Assembly (NCBI RefSeq): GCF_007954425.1
Contig: NZ_CP042345.1
Span: 1,674,001-1,738,000 of the forward strand
Length of the DNA stretch: 64,000 nucleotides
From: Novosphingobium ginsenosidimutans
GTDB taxonomy: Bacteria; Pseudomonadota; Alphaproteobacteria; Sphingomonadales; Sphingomonadaceae
Direction of reading: 5' to 3'
The notes beneath the pieces were generated by a model. It had not been told where the DNA came from. It did not search any database and worked only from the letters and a program-made list of their open reading frames with translations. Positions 49,935 to 59,010 of this stretch are shown here, piece by piece. Each line of letters starts with the position of its first letter. Positions within the stretch are counted from its first letter, which is position 1. The position numbers were made by a program, and so were the translations under genes.

Positions 49935-51971
49935 ATGAAGCCGATCCGTTTTGCCCTTGGCCTTGGCCTTGCGCTGGCTACCGCGCCGGCGCTGGCCCAG
50001 CAGGTGCCGGTTACGGCCAGCTCGCCCGATGGCACCGTCAGCGTCACCGTTTCGATCGATGGCGATGGCCGCGCGGCCTACGCCGTGACCCGCAAGGGCA
50101 AGCCGATCATCGCGCCCTCACGCCTGGGCTTCCTGTTCACTGATGAGGCCAAGATCGAGCGCCGCCTGACCATCACGGGGCAGGAAGTGCGGGACTTTGA
50201 CGAGACCTGGACCCAGCCCTGGGGCGAATGGGCGAGCATTCGCAACCGCTACCGCGAGTTCAAGGTCCATCTGAAGGAAACGACGGCGCTGGCCCGGGTC
50301 TTCACTGTTACCTTCCGCCTCTATGAAGACGGCGTCGGCTTCCGCTACGAATTCCCGCAGCAGCCGAACATGGCGAAGACCAACGTGGCCGACGAGCTGA
50401 CCGAATTTGCCTTCGCCCAGGATGGCACCGCCTGGTGGAAGCCGGCCTATCTTTGGAACCGCGAGGAATATCTCTACAACAAGACCGGTCTGTCATCGGT
50501 TTCGACCGCCGCGACGCCGATCACGATCAAGCTGACCGATGGCACCCATGTCGCGCTGCACGAAGCCGCGCTGGTCGACTTTTCGGGCATGAATGTGACC
50601 CGGACCGAAGGCACAACCCTGCGCGCCAATCTAACCCCCGGCGCGGGCGGGCCCAAGGTTCAAAAAAGCGGGGCCTGGAATACCCCCTGGCGCACCCTGA
50701 TCATCGCCGACAATGCCCCTGGCATTTACCACAGCCACCTGATGCTGAACCTCAACGAACCCAACAAGCTGGGCGACATGAGCTGGTTCAAGCCGGGCAA
50801 GTTTGCCGGCGTGTGGTGGAACATGATCAAGGGCGAATGGTCGTGGGCGCGCGGGCCAAAGCACGGCGCGACCAATGCCAACGTCAAGGCCTACATCGAT
50901 TTCGCCGCCGCCAACGGCATCCCCAACGTGCTGGTCGAAGGCTGGAACGTGGGCTGGGACGGTGACTGGTTCGGCAACGGCTGGGCCATGGACTTCACCA
51001 AGCCGACCGAAGACTTCGATATCGCCATGCTTTCCGCTTACGGCAAGAAGAAGGGCGTCCGGCTGGTTGGCCACCACGAGACCGGCGGCGCGGTAACCCA
51101 CTACGACAATCAGCTGGACCGCAGCTTTGCCTTTGCCGCCAATTACGGGATGATGGTGGTCAAGACCGGCTATGTCACCGATGCTGCGCAGCTGGAGCGC
51201 GTCGATCCCGATGGGACCAAGCACCGCGAATGGCTTGAGGGCCAGTGGATGACCAACCACTTCGTCCGCGTCGCCGAGACTGCCGCAAAGTACAAGATCG
51301 CCTTCGACAGCCACGAGCCGGTCAAGGGCACTGGTCTGCACCGCACCTATCCCAACTGGGTGGCGCGCGAAGGCATGCGCGGCATGGAATACAACGCCTG
51401 GATCGGCGGCAAGAACCCGCCCGAGCACGAAGCGAACCTGGTATTCACCCGGATGCTCGAAGGGCCGATGGACTTCACCCCCGGCGTGCTGAGCCTAAAG
51501 GGCTCGGAGAACAGCGACATCCTCTCGACCATTGCCAAGCAGCTGGCGCTTTACGTGGTGATCTATTCGCCGGTGCAGATGGTGGCTGACACGCCCGAGA
51601 ACTACGCGAAGTTCCCGAAGGAGCTGAAGTTCATCCGCGATGTGCCGACCGACTGGCAGGAAACCCGCGTCCTCAATGGCGAGATCGGCGACTATGTCAC
51701 GATCGCCCGCAAGGAGCGTGGCGGCGAGGGCTGGTACGTTGGCGCGGTGGGCGATGAGAACGCTCAGACCGTCTCGTTCAACCTCGACTTCCTGACCCCC
51801 GGCAAGCGCTACAAGGCCGAGATCTATCGCGATGGCGACGATGCCGATTACCGCACCGACAAGCGCCACTCGATCGCGATCGAGAGCAAGGTGCTGACCA
51901 GCGCCGACAGCCTGACTATGCGGATCGCGCCGGGCGGCGGCTTCGCGATCCGGCTGGTACCGGCCAAGTGA
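49935..51971 (+). CDS. Periplasmic alpha-glucosidase, GH97 (SusB-like)
   Basis: This 678-residue protein has a signal peptide ending at APALAQ (about residue 22), an N-terminal beta-sandwich, then a catalytic barrel. Key stretches are LVEGWNVGWDGDW, VGHHETGGAVTHYD, AFDSHEPVKGTGLHRTYPN and REGMRGMEYNAW. Their Glu residues fit the inverting (SusB-type) subgroup of GH97 rather than the Asp-nucleophile retaining one, judging by motif only. The ATG at 49935 lies one base after the GH13 stop. It would release glucose from maltodextrins in the periplasm. Confidence 0.92.
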   Translation: MKPIRFALGLGLALATAPALAQQVPVTASSPDGTVSVTVSIDGDGRAAYAVTRKGKPIIAPSRLGFLFTDEAKIERRLTITGQEVRDFDETWTQPWGEWASIRNRYREFKVHLKETTALARVFTVTFRLYEDGVGFRYEFPQQPNMAKTNVADELTEFAFAQDGTAWWKPAYLWNREEYLYNKTGLSSVSTAATPITIKLTDGTHVALHEAALVDFSGMNVTRTEGTTLRANLTPGAGGPKVQKSGAWNTPWRTLIIADNAPGIYHSHLMLNLNEPNKLGDMSWFKPGKFAGVWWNMIKGEWSWARGPKHGATNANVKAYIDFAAANGIPNVLVEGWNVGWDGDWFGNGWAMDFTKPTEDFDIAMLSAYGKKKGVRLVGHHETGGAVTHYDNQLDRSFAFAANYGMMVVKTGYVTDAAQLERVDPDGTKHREWLEGQWMTNHFVRVAETAAKYKIAFDSHEPVKGTGLHRTYPNWVAREGMRGMEYNAWIGGKNPPEHEANLVFTRMLEGPMDFTPGVLSLKGSENSDILSTIAKQLALYVVIYSPVQMVADTPENYAKFPKELKFIRDVPTDWQETRVLNGEIGDYVTIARKERGGEGWYVGAVGDENAQTVSFNLDFLTPGKRYKAEIYRDGDDADYRTDKRHSIAIESKVLTSADSLTMRIAPGGGFAIRLVPAK

Positions 51972-52879
51972 GGGCGCTGGGCGGCCTGCTGGCGCTGCTT
52001 GGCGCCATGCTGGCCGCCCCCGCGCTCGCGCGCGAGCAGGCCGGACGCTTCCTGGAATACGAACATGTCGCCGCCGCAGGCCTGCCCGAACAGCGGCTGA
52101 CGATCTGGCTGCCGCCGGGCTATGACAAGGGCAAGCAGCGCTACCCGGTGCTCTACATGCATGACGGGCATAACCTGTTCGATCCGGCCAAGAGCAACTT
52201 CAACAAGGTCTGGGCGGCAGACAAGGCGATGCTGGCGGCGGTCAATTCGGGTAAGGTGGAACCGCACATCATCATCGGCGTCTGGGCGCCGGGCCGGGAC
52301 CGCTATCGTCAGTATCTGCCGCAGACGATCTACCAGGCCACGAGCGGCACCCCGCGCGCGGCGATGGACGCGATGATCGAGGGGCCGGTGGTCAGCGATG
52401 CCTACCTTGCCTGGCTGGCCGGACCGCTCAAGCAATGGGTCGATGCCAGCTTCCGCACCCGGCCGGGGCGCGACGATACTGCGATCATGGGATCGAGCAT
52501 GGGCGGCCTGATGAGCTGCTATGCCTTCCTGGAACGCGCTGAAACCTATGGCCGGGCGGGCTGCGTCTCGTCGCACTGGCCGGCGGCTGATCCGGCCAAG
52601 GTCGGGCCGGCCAATCCGGAGCTGATCGCGCTGTGGGATGGCTGGTTTGCCGCGCGGCTCGGCCAGCCCAATGGCCGCCGGGTTTGGATGGACCACGGCA
52701 CGGCCACGCTCGATGCCTTCTACGCGCCTTACCAGCAGAAAATTGACGCGCGCTTCGCAGCCAGCGGCTGGCAGCGCGGACGCGACTGGGAAAGCAAGGT
52801 CTACGAAGGCGCCGAGCACGAAGAGAACGCCTGGGCCCGGCGCCTGCCCGAAGTGTTCGGCTGGCTGCTGCGGAATTAA
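51968..52879 (+). CDS. Secreted alpha/beta-hydrolase, esterase-D type
   Basis: This 303-residue protein starts at GTG overlapping the GH97 stop by four bases. It has a signal peptide (ending APALAR, about residue 21), YPVLYMHDGHNLF with the oxyanion region, and the nucleophile elbow GSSMGGLMSC with its serine. The late EGAEHEENAW provides the His. The family includes feruloyl/acetyl-xylan esterases and phosphorylase-like enzymes. In this locus it may deacylate decorated starch or oligosaccharides. The gene ends just before palindromic repeat copy 2. Confidence 0.9.
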   Translation: MRALGGLLALLGAMLAAPALAREQAGRFLEYEHVAAAGLPEQRLTIWLPPGYDKGKQRYPVLYMHDGHNLFDPAKSNFNKVWAADKAMLAAVNSGKVEPHIIIGVWAPGRDRYRQYLPQTIYQATSGTPRAAMDAMIEGPVVSDAYLAWLAGPLKQWVDASFRTRPGRDDTAIMGSSMGGLMSCYAFLERAETYGRAGCVSSHWPAADPAKVGPANPELIALWDGWFAARLGQPNGRRVWMDHGTATLDAFYAPYQQKIDARFAASGWQRGRDWESKVYEGAEHEENAWARRLPEVFGWLLRN

Positions 52880-52900
52880 CATGGATCGGCAACCCTATCC

Positions 52901-52984
52901 GTCATCCCGGGCTTGACCCGGGATCCCGCTTTCTTTCGCGAGGCTGGACAAGGTAGCGGGACCCCGGATCAAGTCCGGGCTGAC
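52901..52984. repeat. Nested palindromic repeat, copy 2 (probable bidirectional terminator)
   Basis: Two 29-base arms (52901-52929 and 52956-52984) are inverted copies with four mismatches, separated by 26 bases, each arm internally palindromic around CCCGGGCTTGACCCGGG-type sequence. It matches copy 1 at 23948-24031 in length, arm sequence and position between the ends of converging genes (esterase and Lrp). The internal ATC/GAT core differs between arms by compensating changes. Confidence 0.85.
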
Positions 52985-53003
52985 GAACCTGGGGACGACA
53001 ATC

Positions 53004-53483
53004 CTAAGTAGGCCGCGGGAGGGCGGTGGTTGCCTTCATCCGCTCCATCGAGAAGCTGGAACTGACATCGGCCAGGTCCGGGATTGCGGCGATCAGCTTG
53101 CGATAGATCCGGTCATAGTGGGCGATATCGCGCACCACCAGCTTGAGTAGGTAATCGACATCGCCGGCCATGCGGTGACACTCGACAATCTCGTCAATGG
53201 CCGCGACCCCGCGCGAGAAGGCCTCAAGCCAGGCCGGGTCGTGGCGGTTGGTGCGGATCGAGACGAAGACCGTGGTGGCCAGCCCCAGCTTGGCCGGATC
53301 GACCAGCGCCACCCGGCGGGCGATGATCCCGCTGTCTTCCAGCCGCTTGATCCGCCGCCAGCAGGCATTGCTGGAGAGGCCGACCCGGTCCCCCACGTCC
53401 TGCACGGCGAGCGAAGCGTCCGACTGCAAAACCCCCAGGATCGCCCAGTCTATCGAATCCAATTGCAAAATATCGATCTGCAT
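53004..53483 (-). CDS. Lrp/AsnC-family transcriptional regulator
   Basis: This 159-residue regulator begins LDSIDWAILGVLQSDASLAVQ and continues with the helix-turn-helix VGLSSNACWRRIKRLEDSGI, followed by the AsnC ligand-binding sheet (VDYLLKLVVRDIAHYDRIY). The family senses amino acids and forms octamers. The start at 53483 is chosen because the HTH then falls at the usual distance; an ATG at 53519 would add twelve residues. It is divergent from the small DUF6356 gene. The target is unknown; no amino-acid enzyme is adjacent. Confidence 0.93.
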   Translation of the reverse strand: MQIDILQLDSIDWAILGVLQSDASLAVQDVGDRVGLSSNACWRRIKRLEDSGIIARRVALVDPAKLGLATTVFVSIRTNRHDPAWLEAFSRGVAAIDEIVECHRMAGDVDYLLKLVVRDIAHYDRIYRKLIAAIPDLADVSSSFSMERMKATTALPRPT

Positions 53484-53585
53484 TGGGATAAAATAGCACT
53501 GAAATGCTGCACATGCCATAAAAAGGGTGATGATTTTGCATCCAGGCCGCGATATCTTTGCGTCAGATTTGGGGAGAGCCAGCCA

Positions 53586-53831
53586 ATGTCACTCAAGACC
53601 CTGTTCACCGAGCACCCGGCCAGCGTCGATGAAACCTATGCCGAGCACCTGGCCATGGCGTCGGGCTTTGGCGTGCGGATGATCCTGGGCGGCTTTGCCT
53701 GCCTGCTCCACGGGATCTTCCCGTTCCTGTTCGTGAAGACCGGCTCGGCGCAGATTTCGACCCTGCACGAGCGCATGGTCGAAAACCGCCGCACCAAGCA
53801 GATGCCGGCGATCCTCGATTTCGTGATCTGA
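53586..53831 (+). CDS. DUF6356-family small membrane protein
   Basis: This 81-residue protein begins MSLKTLFTEHPASVDETYAE, the recognisable opening of a small family common in sphingomonads, and has one hydrophobic stretch (MILGGFACLLHGIFPFLFV) that probably spans or sits on the membrane. The function is unknown. GGGGAGAG precedes the ATG. It is followed by a terminator-like stem-loop. Confidence 0.82.
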   Translation: MSLKTLFTEHPASVDETYAEHLAMASGFGVRMILGGFACLLHGIFPFLFVKTGSAQISTLHERMVENRRTKQMPAILDFVI

Positions 53832-53839
53832 ACAAAAAA

Positions 53840-53859
53840 CCGGCCCGGCGCTGGGCCGG
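53840..53859 (-). terminator. Terminator between DUF6356 and alcohol dehydrogenase genes
   Basis: CCGGCCC (53840-53846) pairs with GGGCCGG (53853-53859) around a six-base loop. The A-run just before it on the plus strand gives a T-run on the minus strand, so it fits best as the terminator of the minus-strand dehydrogenase gene ending at 53893; T-rich sequence on the other side may let it work both ways. Confidence 0.75.
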
Positions 53860-53892
53860 ACCGGTTCCTTGTTTCAGCCTTGCGGCGCTGGC

Positions 53893-55995
53893 TCAGTGCG
53901 CGCCGAGCTTCTTGTCCTCATTGGCGCGCATGACCACCCAGAGCCGGATTGCTTCGATCTGTTCGGGCGTGAACTGGCCCTTCCAGCCAACCATCCCGTT
54001 CTGCTTGAGCAGGCCATCGTGGACGATTTCCTGCCACAGCTTGGGATTGCCCAGCGCCACCGAGTGACGCAGGTCAGGGTTGAGCACCCCTGCCACCGCG
54101 GTCGAGCCGTGGCAGACGCTGCACGAATTGGTATAGGCCTTCATGCCGATCGCCAGCTGCTGCGGCGTGCCGCTGGGCGGCGGCGGATCGAGCACGCGCT
54201 TCACCTCTTCGGGCGCGGTCGGCAAGGTACCCTTGGCACCCAGCTTGAACACCAGCAGGCGGCTGATGTTGGGCGTGATCCGCTTGGTCACCAGCTTGCC
54301 GGCCGAAACGTCCCAGACGCCGCCCCAGCCAACCATCACCGCGACATACTGTTCACCGTCGATCATGTAGGTCATCGGCGCGGCCAGGATCCCGCTCTGT
54401 GCCGGGAACGACCACAGCTGCTTGCCGGTATCGGCGGCATAGGCGCGGAATTCGCCGAGCGCGGTGCCCTGGAACACCAGGTTGCCGGCCGTGGCGAGCG
54501 TGCCGCCGTTGGTTGGGGTTTCCTGAGGGACCTTCCACTTGATCGTGCCGGTGACCGGATCGAAAGCGACCAGCGCCCCGGTCATTGCCGCCGCCGTTGC
54601 CTGGCGGACTGCCTGGTCCGGCGGCAGGTTGCCGGCCGAGGCATCGATCCCCAGCTGGAAGCCGGTCGTGCCGGGCTTCCATTCCGGATCGTGGGCATAG
54701 ACCTGCGGGGTGTTGTTGGTCGGGATATAGACCAGGCCGGTCTTGGGGCTGTAGCTCATCGGGGTCCACGAGTGGGCCCCGACTGCGCCAGGGAAGCCCA
54801 GGAAGGGCTTGTTCGTCAGCTCGTACTTGGCTTCGGGATTGACATCGGGCTTGCCGGTCTTGGGATCGAGGCCCTTGGCCCAGTTGATGCCTTCGACGAA
54901 CGGCTTGCCCGAAATGAACTCACCTGTTGCGGCATCGAGCACATAGAAGAACCCGTTCTTGGGCGCGTGCATGATGACATGGCGCGGCTTGCCGCCAATG
55001 GTCAGGTCGGCAACGGTGATCTGCTGGTTGCTGTCAAAGTCCCAGCGATCTTCCGGGGTTTCCTGGAAGTGCCAGACATATTCGCCCGTGTCCGGCTTAA
55101 TCGCCACGATCGAGGCAGTGTAGAGGCTGTCGCCCGCGCCATCGGTGTTGCGATAGGCCGGGTTCCACGGTTCGGCATTGGCCGTGCCGAAGAACACCAG
55201 ATCGGTCTTGGGATCATAAGTGATCGAATCCCACACCGTGCCGCCACCGCCGCGCTTCCAGAAGTCGCCGCTCCAGGTCTTGACTGCCGCTTCAAGGTAC
55301 TTGCCGTCCTGTGGTTTCGACGGATCGCCCGGAACGGTGTGGAAGCGCCACAGCTCGTTACCGGTCTCGGCATCGAAGGCCGCGAGATAGCCGCGGGTGA
55401 AGTATTCCGCCCCGGCCGAACCGATCAGCACCCGGCCCTTCACGATCCGCGGTGCCCCGGTGATCGCCATGTGCGAGCCTTCGGGAATGGTCAGCTTCTT
55501 CCAGACGACCTTTCCGGTCTTGGCGTCGAGCGCGACGAGGTGCCCGTCTAGCGTGCCGACGTAGACCTTGTTGCCATAGAGCGCGACGCCGCGGTTGACC
55601 GCATCGCAGCAGACCTCGACCAGCTTTTCGCGCGGCACCTGTGGATCATAGGACCACTTCAGGGCGCCGGTCTTGGCGTCATAGGCCTTAACCATCGACC
55701 ATGCGGTGGTGGTGTAGAGTACGCCATCGTGCATCAGCGGCGTGGCTTCCTGCCCGCGCGCCGTATCGAGATCGGCCGACCAGGCCAGGCCTAGCTGGCT
55801 GACGTTGCCATCGTTGATCGCGGTCAGGGTGGAGAAGCGCTGCTCGCCATAGTCGCGCCCGTAAGAGAGCCATTCGCCCTCTGCCGCGGCCAGGATCTTG
55901 GCGTCGGTCACGCCCTCGGTCGCCGGTGGTGAAACCGATTTTCCGCACCCGGCCAGCGCCAGCAGCGCGGCAGCAGCAAGCAGCCTCAAACGCAT
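53893..55995 (-). CDS. PQQ-dependent quinohemoprotein alcohol dehydrogenase, lipoprotein
   Basis: This 700-residue protein starts at the ATG at 55995 (an ATG three codons earlier has poor spacing). A short signal sequence ends in LALAGC, a lipobox, so Cys17 should be lipid-anchored. The eight-bladed PQQ propeller is evident, with the adjacent disulfide pair Cys129-Cys130 (VCCDAVNRG). The catalytic Asp319 lies in RWDFDSNQ, and Asp321 two residues later occupies the position that in lanthanide-dependent enzymes binds the metal. A C-terminal cytochrome c domain has CSVCH at 625-629. It oxidises alcohols in the periplasm and passes electrons to the heme. PQQ biosynthesis genes are not nearby. Confidence 0.93.
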   Translation of the reverse strand: MRLRLLAAAALLALAGCGKSVSPPATEGVTDAKILAAAEGEWLSYGRDYGEQRFSTLTAINDGNVSQLGLAWSADLDTARGQEATPLMHDGVLYTTTAWSMVKAYDAKTGALKWSYDPQVPREKLVEVCCDAVNRGVALYGNKVYVGTLDGHLVALDAKTGKVVWKKLTIPEGSHMAITGAPRIVKGRVLIGSAGAEYFTRGYLAAFDAETGNELWRFHTVPGDPSKPQDGKYLEAAVKTWSGDFWKRGGGGTVWDSITYDPKTDLVFFGTANAEPWNPAYRNTDGAGDSLYTASIVAIKPDTGEYVWHFQETPEDRWDFDSNQQITVADLTIGGKPRHVIMHAPKNGFFYVLDAATGEFISGKPFVEGINWAKGLDPKTGKPDVNPEAKYELTNKPFLGFPGAVGAHSWTPMSYSPKTGLVYIPTNNTPQVYAHDPEWKPGTTGFQLGIDASAGNLPPDQAVRQATAAAMTGALVAFDPVTGTIKWKVPQETPTNGGTLATAGNLVFQGTALGEFRAYAADTGKQLWSFPAQSGILAAPMTYMIDGEQYVAVMVGWGGVWDVSAGKLVTKRITPNISRLLVFKLGAKGTLPTAPEEVKRVLDPPPPSGTPQQLAIGMKAYTNSCSVCHGSTAVAGVLNPDLRHSVALGNPKLWQEIVHDGLLKQNGMVGWKGQFTPEQIEAIRLWVVMRANEDKKLGAH

Positions 55996-56144
55996 TGCAT
56001 CCATCCCCTTCCATGCGACGGGCCTGGATCTTCCCGGATCCGGCTCCTTTGTTCGGGCACTCTGCCGTTAATCGCGCGGTTAAGCTAGCCCTCTTGTGCA
56101 GTCCCGGTTATGATCGCGCCGGGTGGGGCACAAGGAGCTTGGCG

Positions 56145-57014
56145 ATGTGTGATGACCTGACCGCGATCGAGGAACAACAGGCGCTGGACGCGCGCGGGAT
56201 CGATCGCCGCAGCTTTGCTGCATTGGGCGTAGCGGGCCTGGGCGTGCTGGCCGCGCCACTGGCGGCCAAGGCCCCGGCCGGGCTGGCCGAGCAGATGGTC
56301 ACGGTGACCACGCCCGATGGCAAGCTTGATGCCTTTTTCGTCCACCCGGCCAAGGGCCGGCACCCCGCCGTTATCCTCTGGCCCGACATTGCCGGCCTGC
56401 GCGAAGCCTACAAGGTGATGGCGCGGCGGCTGGCCGCCGATGGGCACGCCGTGCTGGTGCTGAACCAGTACTACCGTTCCGCCCCCGCGCCGCATTTCGA
56501 CGCGATCACCCAGTGGCGCACGTCCGAGGGCCAGGCCAAGCTGCGCCCGATGATCCCGCTGCTCACACCCGAAGCGATCGAGCGCGATGCCAAGGCGGCT
56601 GTCGCCTGGCTCGATGGCCAGAAGGCGGTCGACAAGAAGCGCGGCATCGGCTCATCCGGCTATTGCATGGGCGGGCCTTTCACCGTGCGCACGGCCCACG
56701 CCGTACCGGGCCGGGTCCGCGCGGCGGCCTCGTTCCATGGCGGTTCGCTGGTGACAGACAAGCCCGACAGCCCGCACCAGCTGCTGAAAGCAACCAAGGC
56801 TGGCTATCTCTTCGCCATCGCCCGCAATGACGATGCCCGCTCTCCGGGGGACAAGGACGCGCTACGCGATGCGGCGAAAGCGGCGGGTCGTCCGGCCGAA
56901 GTGGAAGTCTATCCCGCCGACCACGGCTGGTGCACGATCGATTCGCCGGTGTTTGACAAGGTTCAGGCCGACCGCGCGTGGGAGCGGATGCTGGCGCTGT
57001 TCCGGACACTTTAG
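56145..57014 (+). CDS. Dienelactone-hydrolase-family protein, Tat-exported
   Basis: This 289-residue alpha/beta hydrolase has a twin-arginine start (DRRSFAALGVAGLG with Arg21-Arg22) and a hydrophobic stretch ending LAAKA, indicating Tat export. The nucleophile is Cys174 in GSSGYCMGG, as in dienelactone hydrolases, with His in PADHGWC near the end. The preceding ribosome site AAGGAG supports the ATG at 56145. The substrate is not clear; a periplasmic DLH is not the classical chlorocatechol enzyme. It converges on the gene at 57011 with a four-base overlap. Confidence 0.92.
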   Translation: MCDDLTAIEEQQALDARGIDRRSFAALGVAGLGVLAAPLAAKAPAGLAEQMVTVTTPDGKLDAFFVHPAKGRHPAVILWPDIAGLREAYKVMARRLAADGHAVLVLNQYYRSAPAPHFDAITQWRTSEGQAKLRPMIPLLTPEAIERDAKAAVAWLDGQKAVDKKRGIGSSGYCMGGPFTVRTAHAVPGRVRAAASFHGGSLVTDKPDSPHQLLKATKAGYLFAIARNDDARSPGDKDALRDAAKAAGRPAEVEVYPADHGWCTIDSPVFDKVQADRAWERMLALFRTL

Positions 57015-57469
57015 TCGGCCGTCGGGACCTGCTTCTTCAGCTTCACCAGCGTGACCATCTCGTCATAAAGCTCGATCATGTGGCTGGCATGCCACTGGTC
57101 GAGCACGCAGCGGACCCGGCCGAAGAAGGCGGGCACGCTCTCGAGCAGATAGGATTGGCGGCCACCCTCTGCGCGGCTCTCGGGCGCTTCGATCTCGATC
57201 CCCTGACCGCGCAGGTACGAAACGGTTTCGTCGATATGCTGGGCGAGTGCGATCTTGCGCAGTTCGTTGCTGCCGCTGCGGGCGTGGCCTAGCTCTTCCT
57301 TGGCCTTGGCCATCAGATCGTCGACGTACTGCGAAACGCGGTCCATGTTCTCGCGCTTCAGCGCGATCATCTTGTCGACATAGTCCTGCTGGACGCGCAA
57401 CCGCGCGGTGTCCGGATGCTCCGAACCCCAGAAGGCCTGTCCGAAATCCATCGGCTTGTGCTGGATCAT
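57011..57469 (-). CDS. Hypothetical helical protein, conserved-looking
   Basis: I do not recognise this 152-residue protein. It is almost wholly alpha-helical by pattern, charged and heptad-like from about residue 20 to 75 (VDKMIALKRENMDRVSQYVD, then DDLMAKAKEELGHARS), with a second helical part near the C terminus (VPAFFGRVRCVLDQWHASHM). The start is placed at 57469; an ATG at 57451 is an alternative. There is no signal peptide or membrane segment. It is divergent from the SPFH/NfeD pair, with 144 bases between. A phasin-like or coiled-coil accessory role is possible but unsupported. Confidence 0.6.
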   Translation of the reverse strand: MIQHKPMDFGQAFWGSEHPDTARLRVQQDYVDKMIALKRENMDRVSQYVDDLMAKAKEELGHARSGSNELRKIALAQHIDETVSYLRGQGIEIEAPESRAEGGRQSYLLESVPAFFGRVRCVLDQWHASHMIELYDEMVTLVKLKKQVPTAD

Positions 57470-57613
57470 CTCGTTTTCCGAAATCTCTGACCGGACTGCA
57501 CCATAAGGAACTGTGCTTACCCAGCCGTTAAGCAAGGCACGATGTCCGGTTTCGCTTGCCCGCCCTTGGCGGGACGCTAACATTGGGGTTCCAGACTGTT
57601 CTAGGAGTTTGTG

Positions 57614-58528
57614 ATGGAAGGCTTTTTGCTGGCGCTGTTGCTGCTGGTTTTCGTATTCCTGCTGATGGGTGTGCGGGTGGTCCGGCAGGGCTATGTCTAC
57701 ACGATCGAACGACTGGGGAAGTACACCCTGGCCGCCCAGCCAGGATTGCACGTCATCATCCCGTTCATCGACCGGGTCGGTCACAAGGTGAACATGATGG
57801 AACAGGTGCTGGATATTCCAGGCCAGGAAATCATCACGCGTGACAACGCCATGGTTGGGGTTGATGCAGTGGTGTTCTTCCAGGTGCTCGACGCCGGCAA
57901 GGCGGCCTACGAGGTATCGAACCTGTACGTCGCGATCATGCAATTGACGACCACCAACTTGCGCACCGTGATGGGCTCAATGGATCTCGACGAGACGCTG
58001 TCAAAGCGCGACGAGATCAATGCCCGGCTGCTTTCGGTGGTGGATCACGCCACTTCGCCGTGGGGCGTCAAGATCACGCGCGTCGAGATCAAGGATATCC
58101 GTCCGCCAGCCGATATCTCCAACGCCATGGCCCGCCAGATGAAGGCCGAGCGTGAGAAGCGCGCTCAGATCCTTGAAGCCGAAGGCCTGCGGGCGGCTGA
58201 AATCTTGCGCGCCGAGGGTGAGAAGCAGGGGGCGATCCTCTCCGCCGAGGGCCGCCGTGAAGCCGCCTTCCGCGATGCCGAGGCGCGCGAGCGCGAGGCC
58301 GAAGCCGAGGCCAAGGCAACCACGATGGTCTCTGATGCGATAGCCAAGTCCGGCACCCAGGCGCTCAACTACTTCATTGCCCAGAAGTATACCGACGCCG
58401 TCGCGGGCTTCGCCTCGTCGCCGAACGCCAAGACCATCCTGTTCCCGGTCGAGGCCACCCAGCTGATCGGTTCGGTCGCCGGGATTGGCGAACTGGTCAA
58501 AGATGCGCTGGGTGAGAAGAAGGTCTGA
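57614..58528 (+). CDS. SPFH/Band 7 protein (QmcA/stomatin-like)
   Basis: This 304-residue protein has one N-terminal membrane helix ([19 protein letters not shown]) followed by the SPFH domain ([22 protein letters not shown]...[12 protein letters not shown]) and a helical, Ala/Glu-rich coiled coil that drives oligomerisation. Such proteins organise membrane microdomains and often regulate proteases. AGGAG stands six bases before the ATG at 57614 (a GTG one codon earlier is less well placed). It is followed after four bases by an NfeD gene, the usual partner. Confidence 0.93.
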   Translation: MEGFLLALLLLVFVFLLMGVRVVRQGYVYTIERLGKYTLAAQPGLHVIIPFIDRVGHKVNMMEQVLDIPGQEIITRDNAMVGVDAVVFFQVLDAGKAAYEVSNLYVAIMQLTTTNLRTVMGSMDLDETLSKRDEINARLLSVVDHATSPWGVKITRVEIKDIRPPADISNAMARQMKAEREKRAQILEAEGLRAAEILRAEGEKQGAILSAEGRREAAFRDAEAREREAEAEAKATTMVSDAIAKSGTQALNYFIAQKYTDAVAGFASSPNAKTILFPVEATQLIGSVAGIGELVKDALGEKKV

Positions 58529-58532
58529 AGCG

Positions 58533-58979
58533 ATGGAATGGCTGCCTAACCTGGACCCGCACTGGAACTGGCTCGCGCTCGGGCTCGTGCTGGCGGTTGC
58601 CGAAATGGCAATACCCGGCGTGTTCCTGATCTGGCTGGCCGGAGCGGCAATTCTGACCGGCCTCGCTACCTGGGTCCTGCCCATCGGCCTGCCGGTGCAG
58701 ATCGTGTTGTTCGCTGCGCTGGCCATTGTCTCGGTCTTTATCGGCAAGCGGTATCTTGGCCGTAATCCGATTCACGAAGCCGACCCCGGCATGAACGACC
58801 GCGGGGCGCGATTGCAGGGTGAAGTGGTGACCATTACCCACGCCATCGATGGCGGCACCGGACGGGCGCGGCATGGCGATACTGAATGGCTGGTGCGCGG
58901 CCCCGAAGCGGAACCGGGCACGCGGATGCGGGTTGCGGGCAACGATGGTGCGGTGCTGCTTGTCGAGCACCTGCACTGA
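58533..58979 (+). CDS. NfeD-family membrane protein
   Basis: This 148-residue protein has an N-terminal pair or triplet of hydrophobic segments ([20 protein letters not shown], then [13 protein letters not shown] and [13 protein letters not shown]) and a C-terminal OB-fold soluble domain ([20 protein letters not shown]). NfeD short forms are partners of SPFH proteins in membrane quality control. It begins four bases after the SPFH gene and is clearly in its operon. Confidence 0.9.
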   Translation: MEWLPNLDPHWNWLALGLVLAVAEMAIPGVFLIWLAGAAILTGLATWVLPIGLPVQIVLFAALAIVSVFIGKRYLGRNPIHEADPGMNDRGARLQGEVVTITHAIDGGTGRARHGDTEWLVRGPEAEPGTRMRVAGNDGAVLLVEHLH

Positions 58980-59010
58980 CCCCATATTCTGGCCTCAAGG
59001 AGTATCTGTC

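Noticed and set aside
53869..55551. 560-codon open frame on the plus strand
   Set aside because: Antisense to the PQQ-dependent dehydrogenase, whose motifs are unambiguous.
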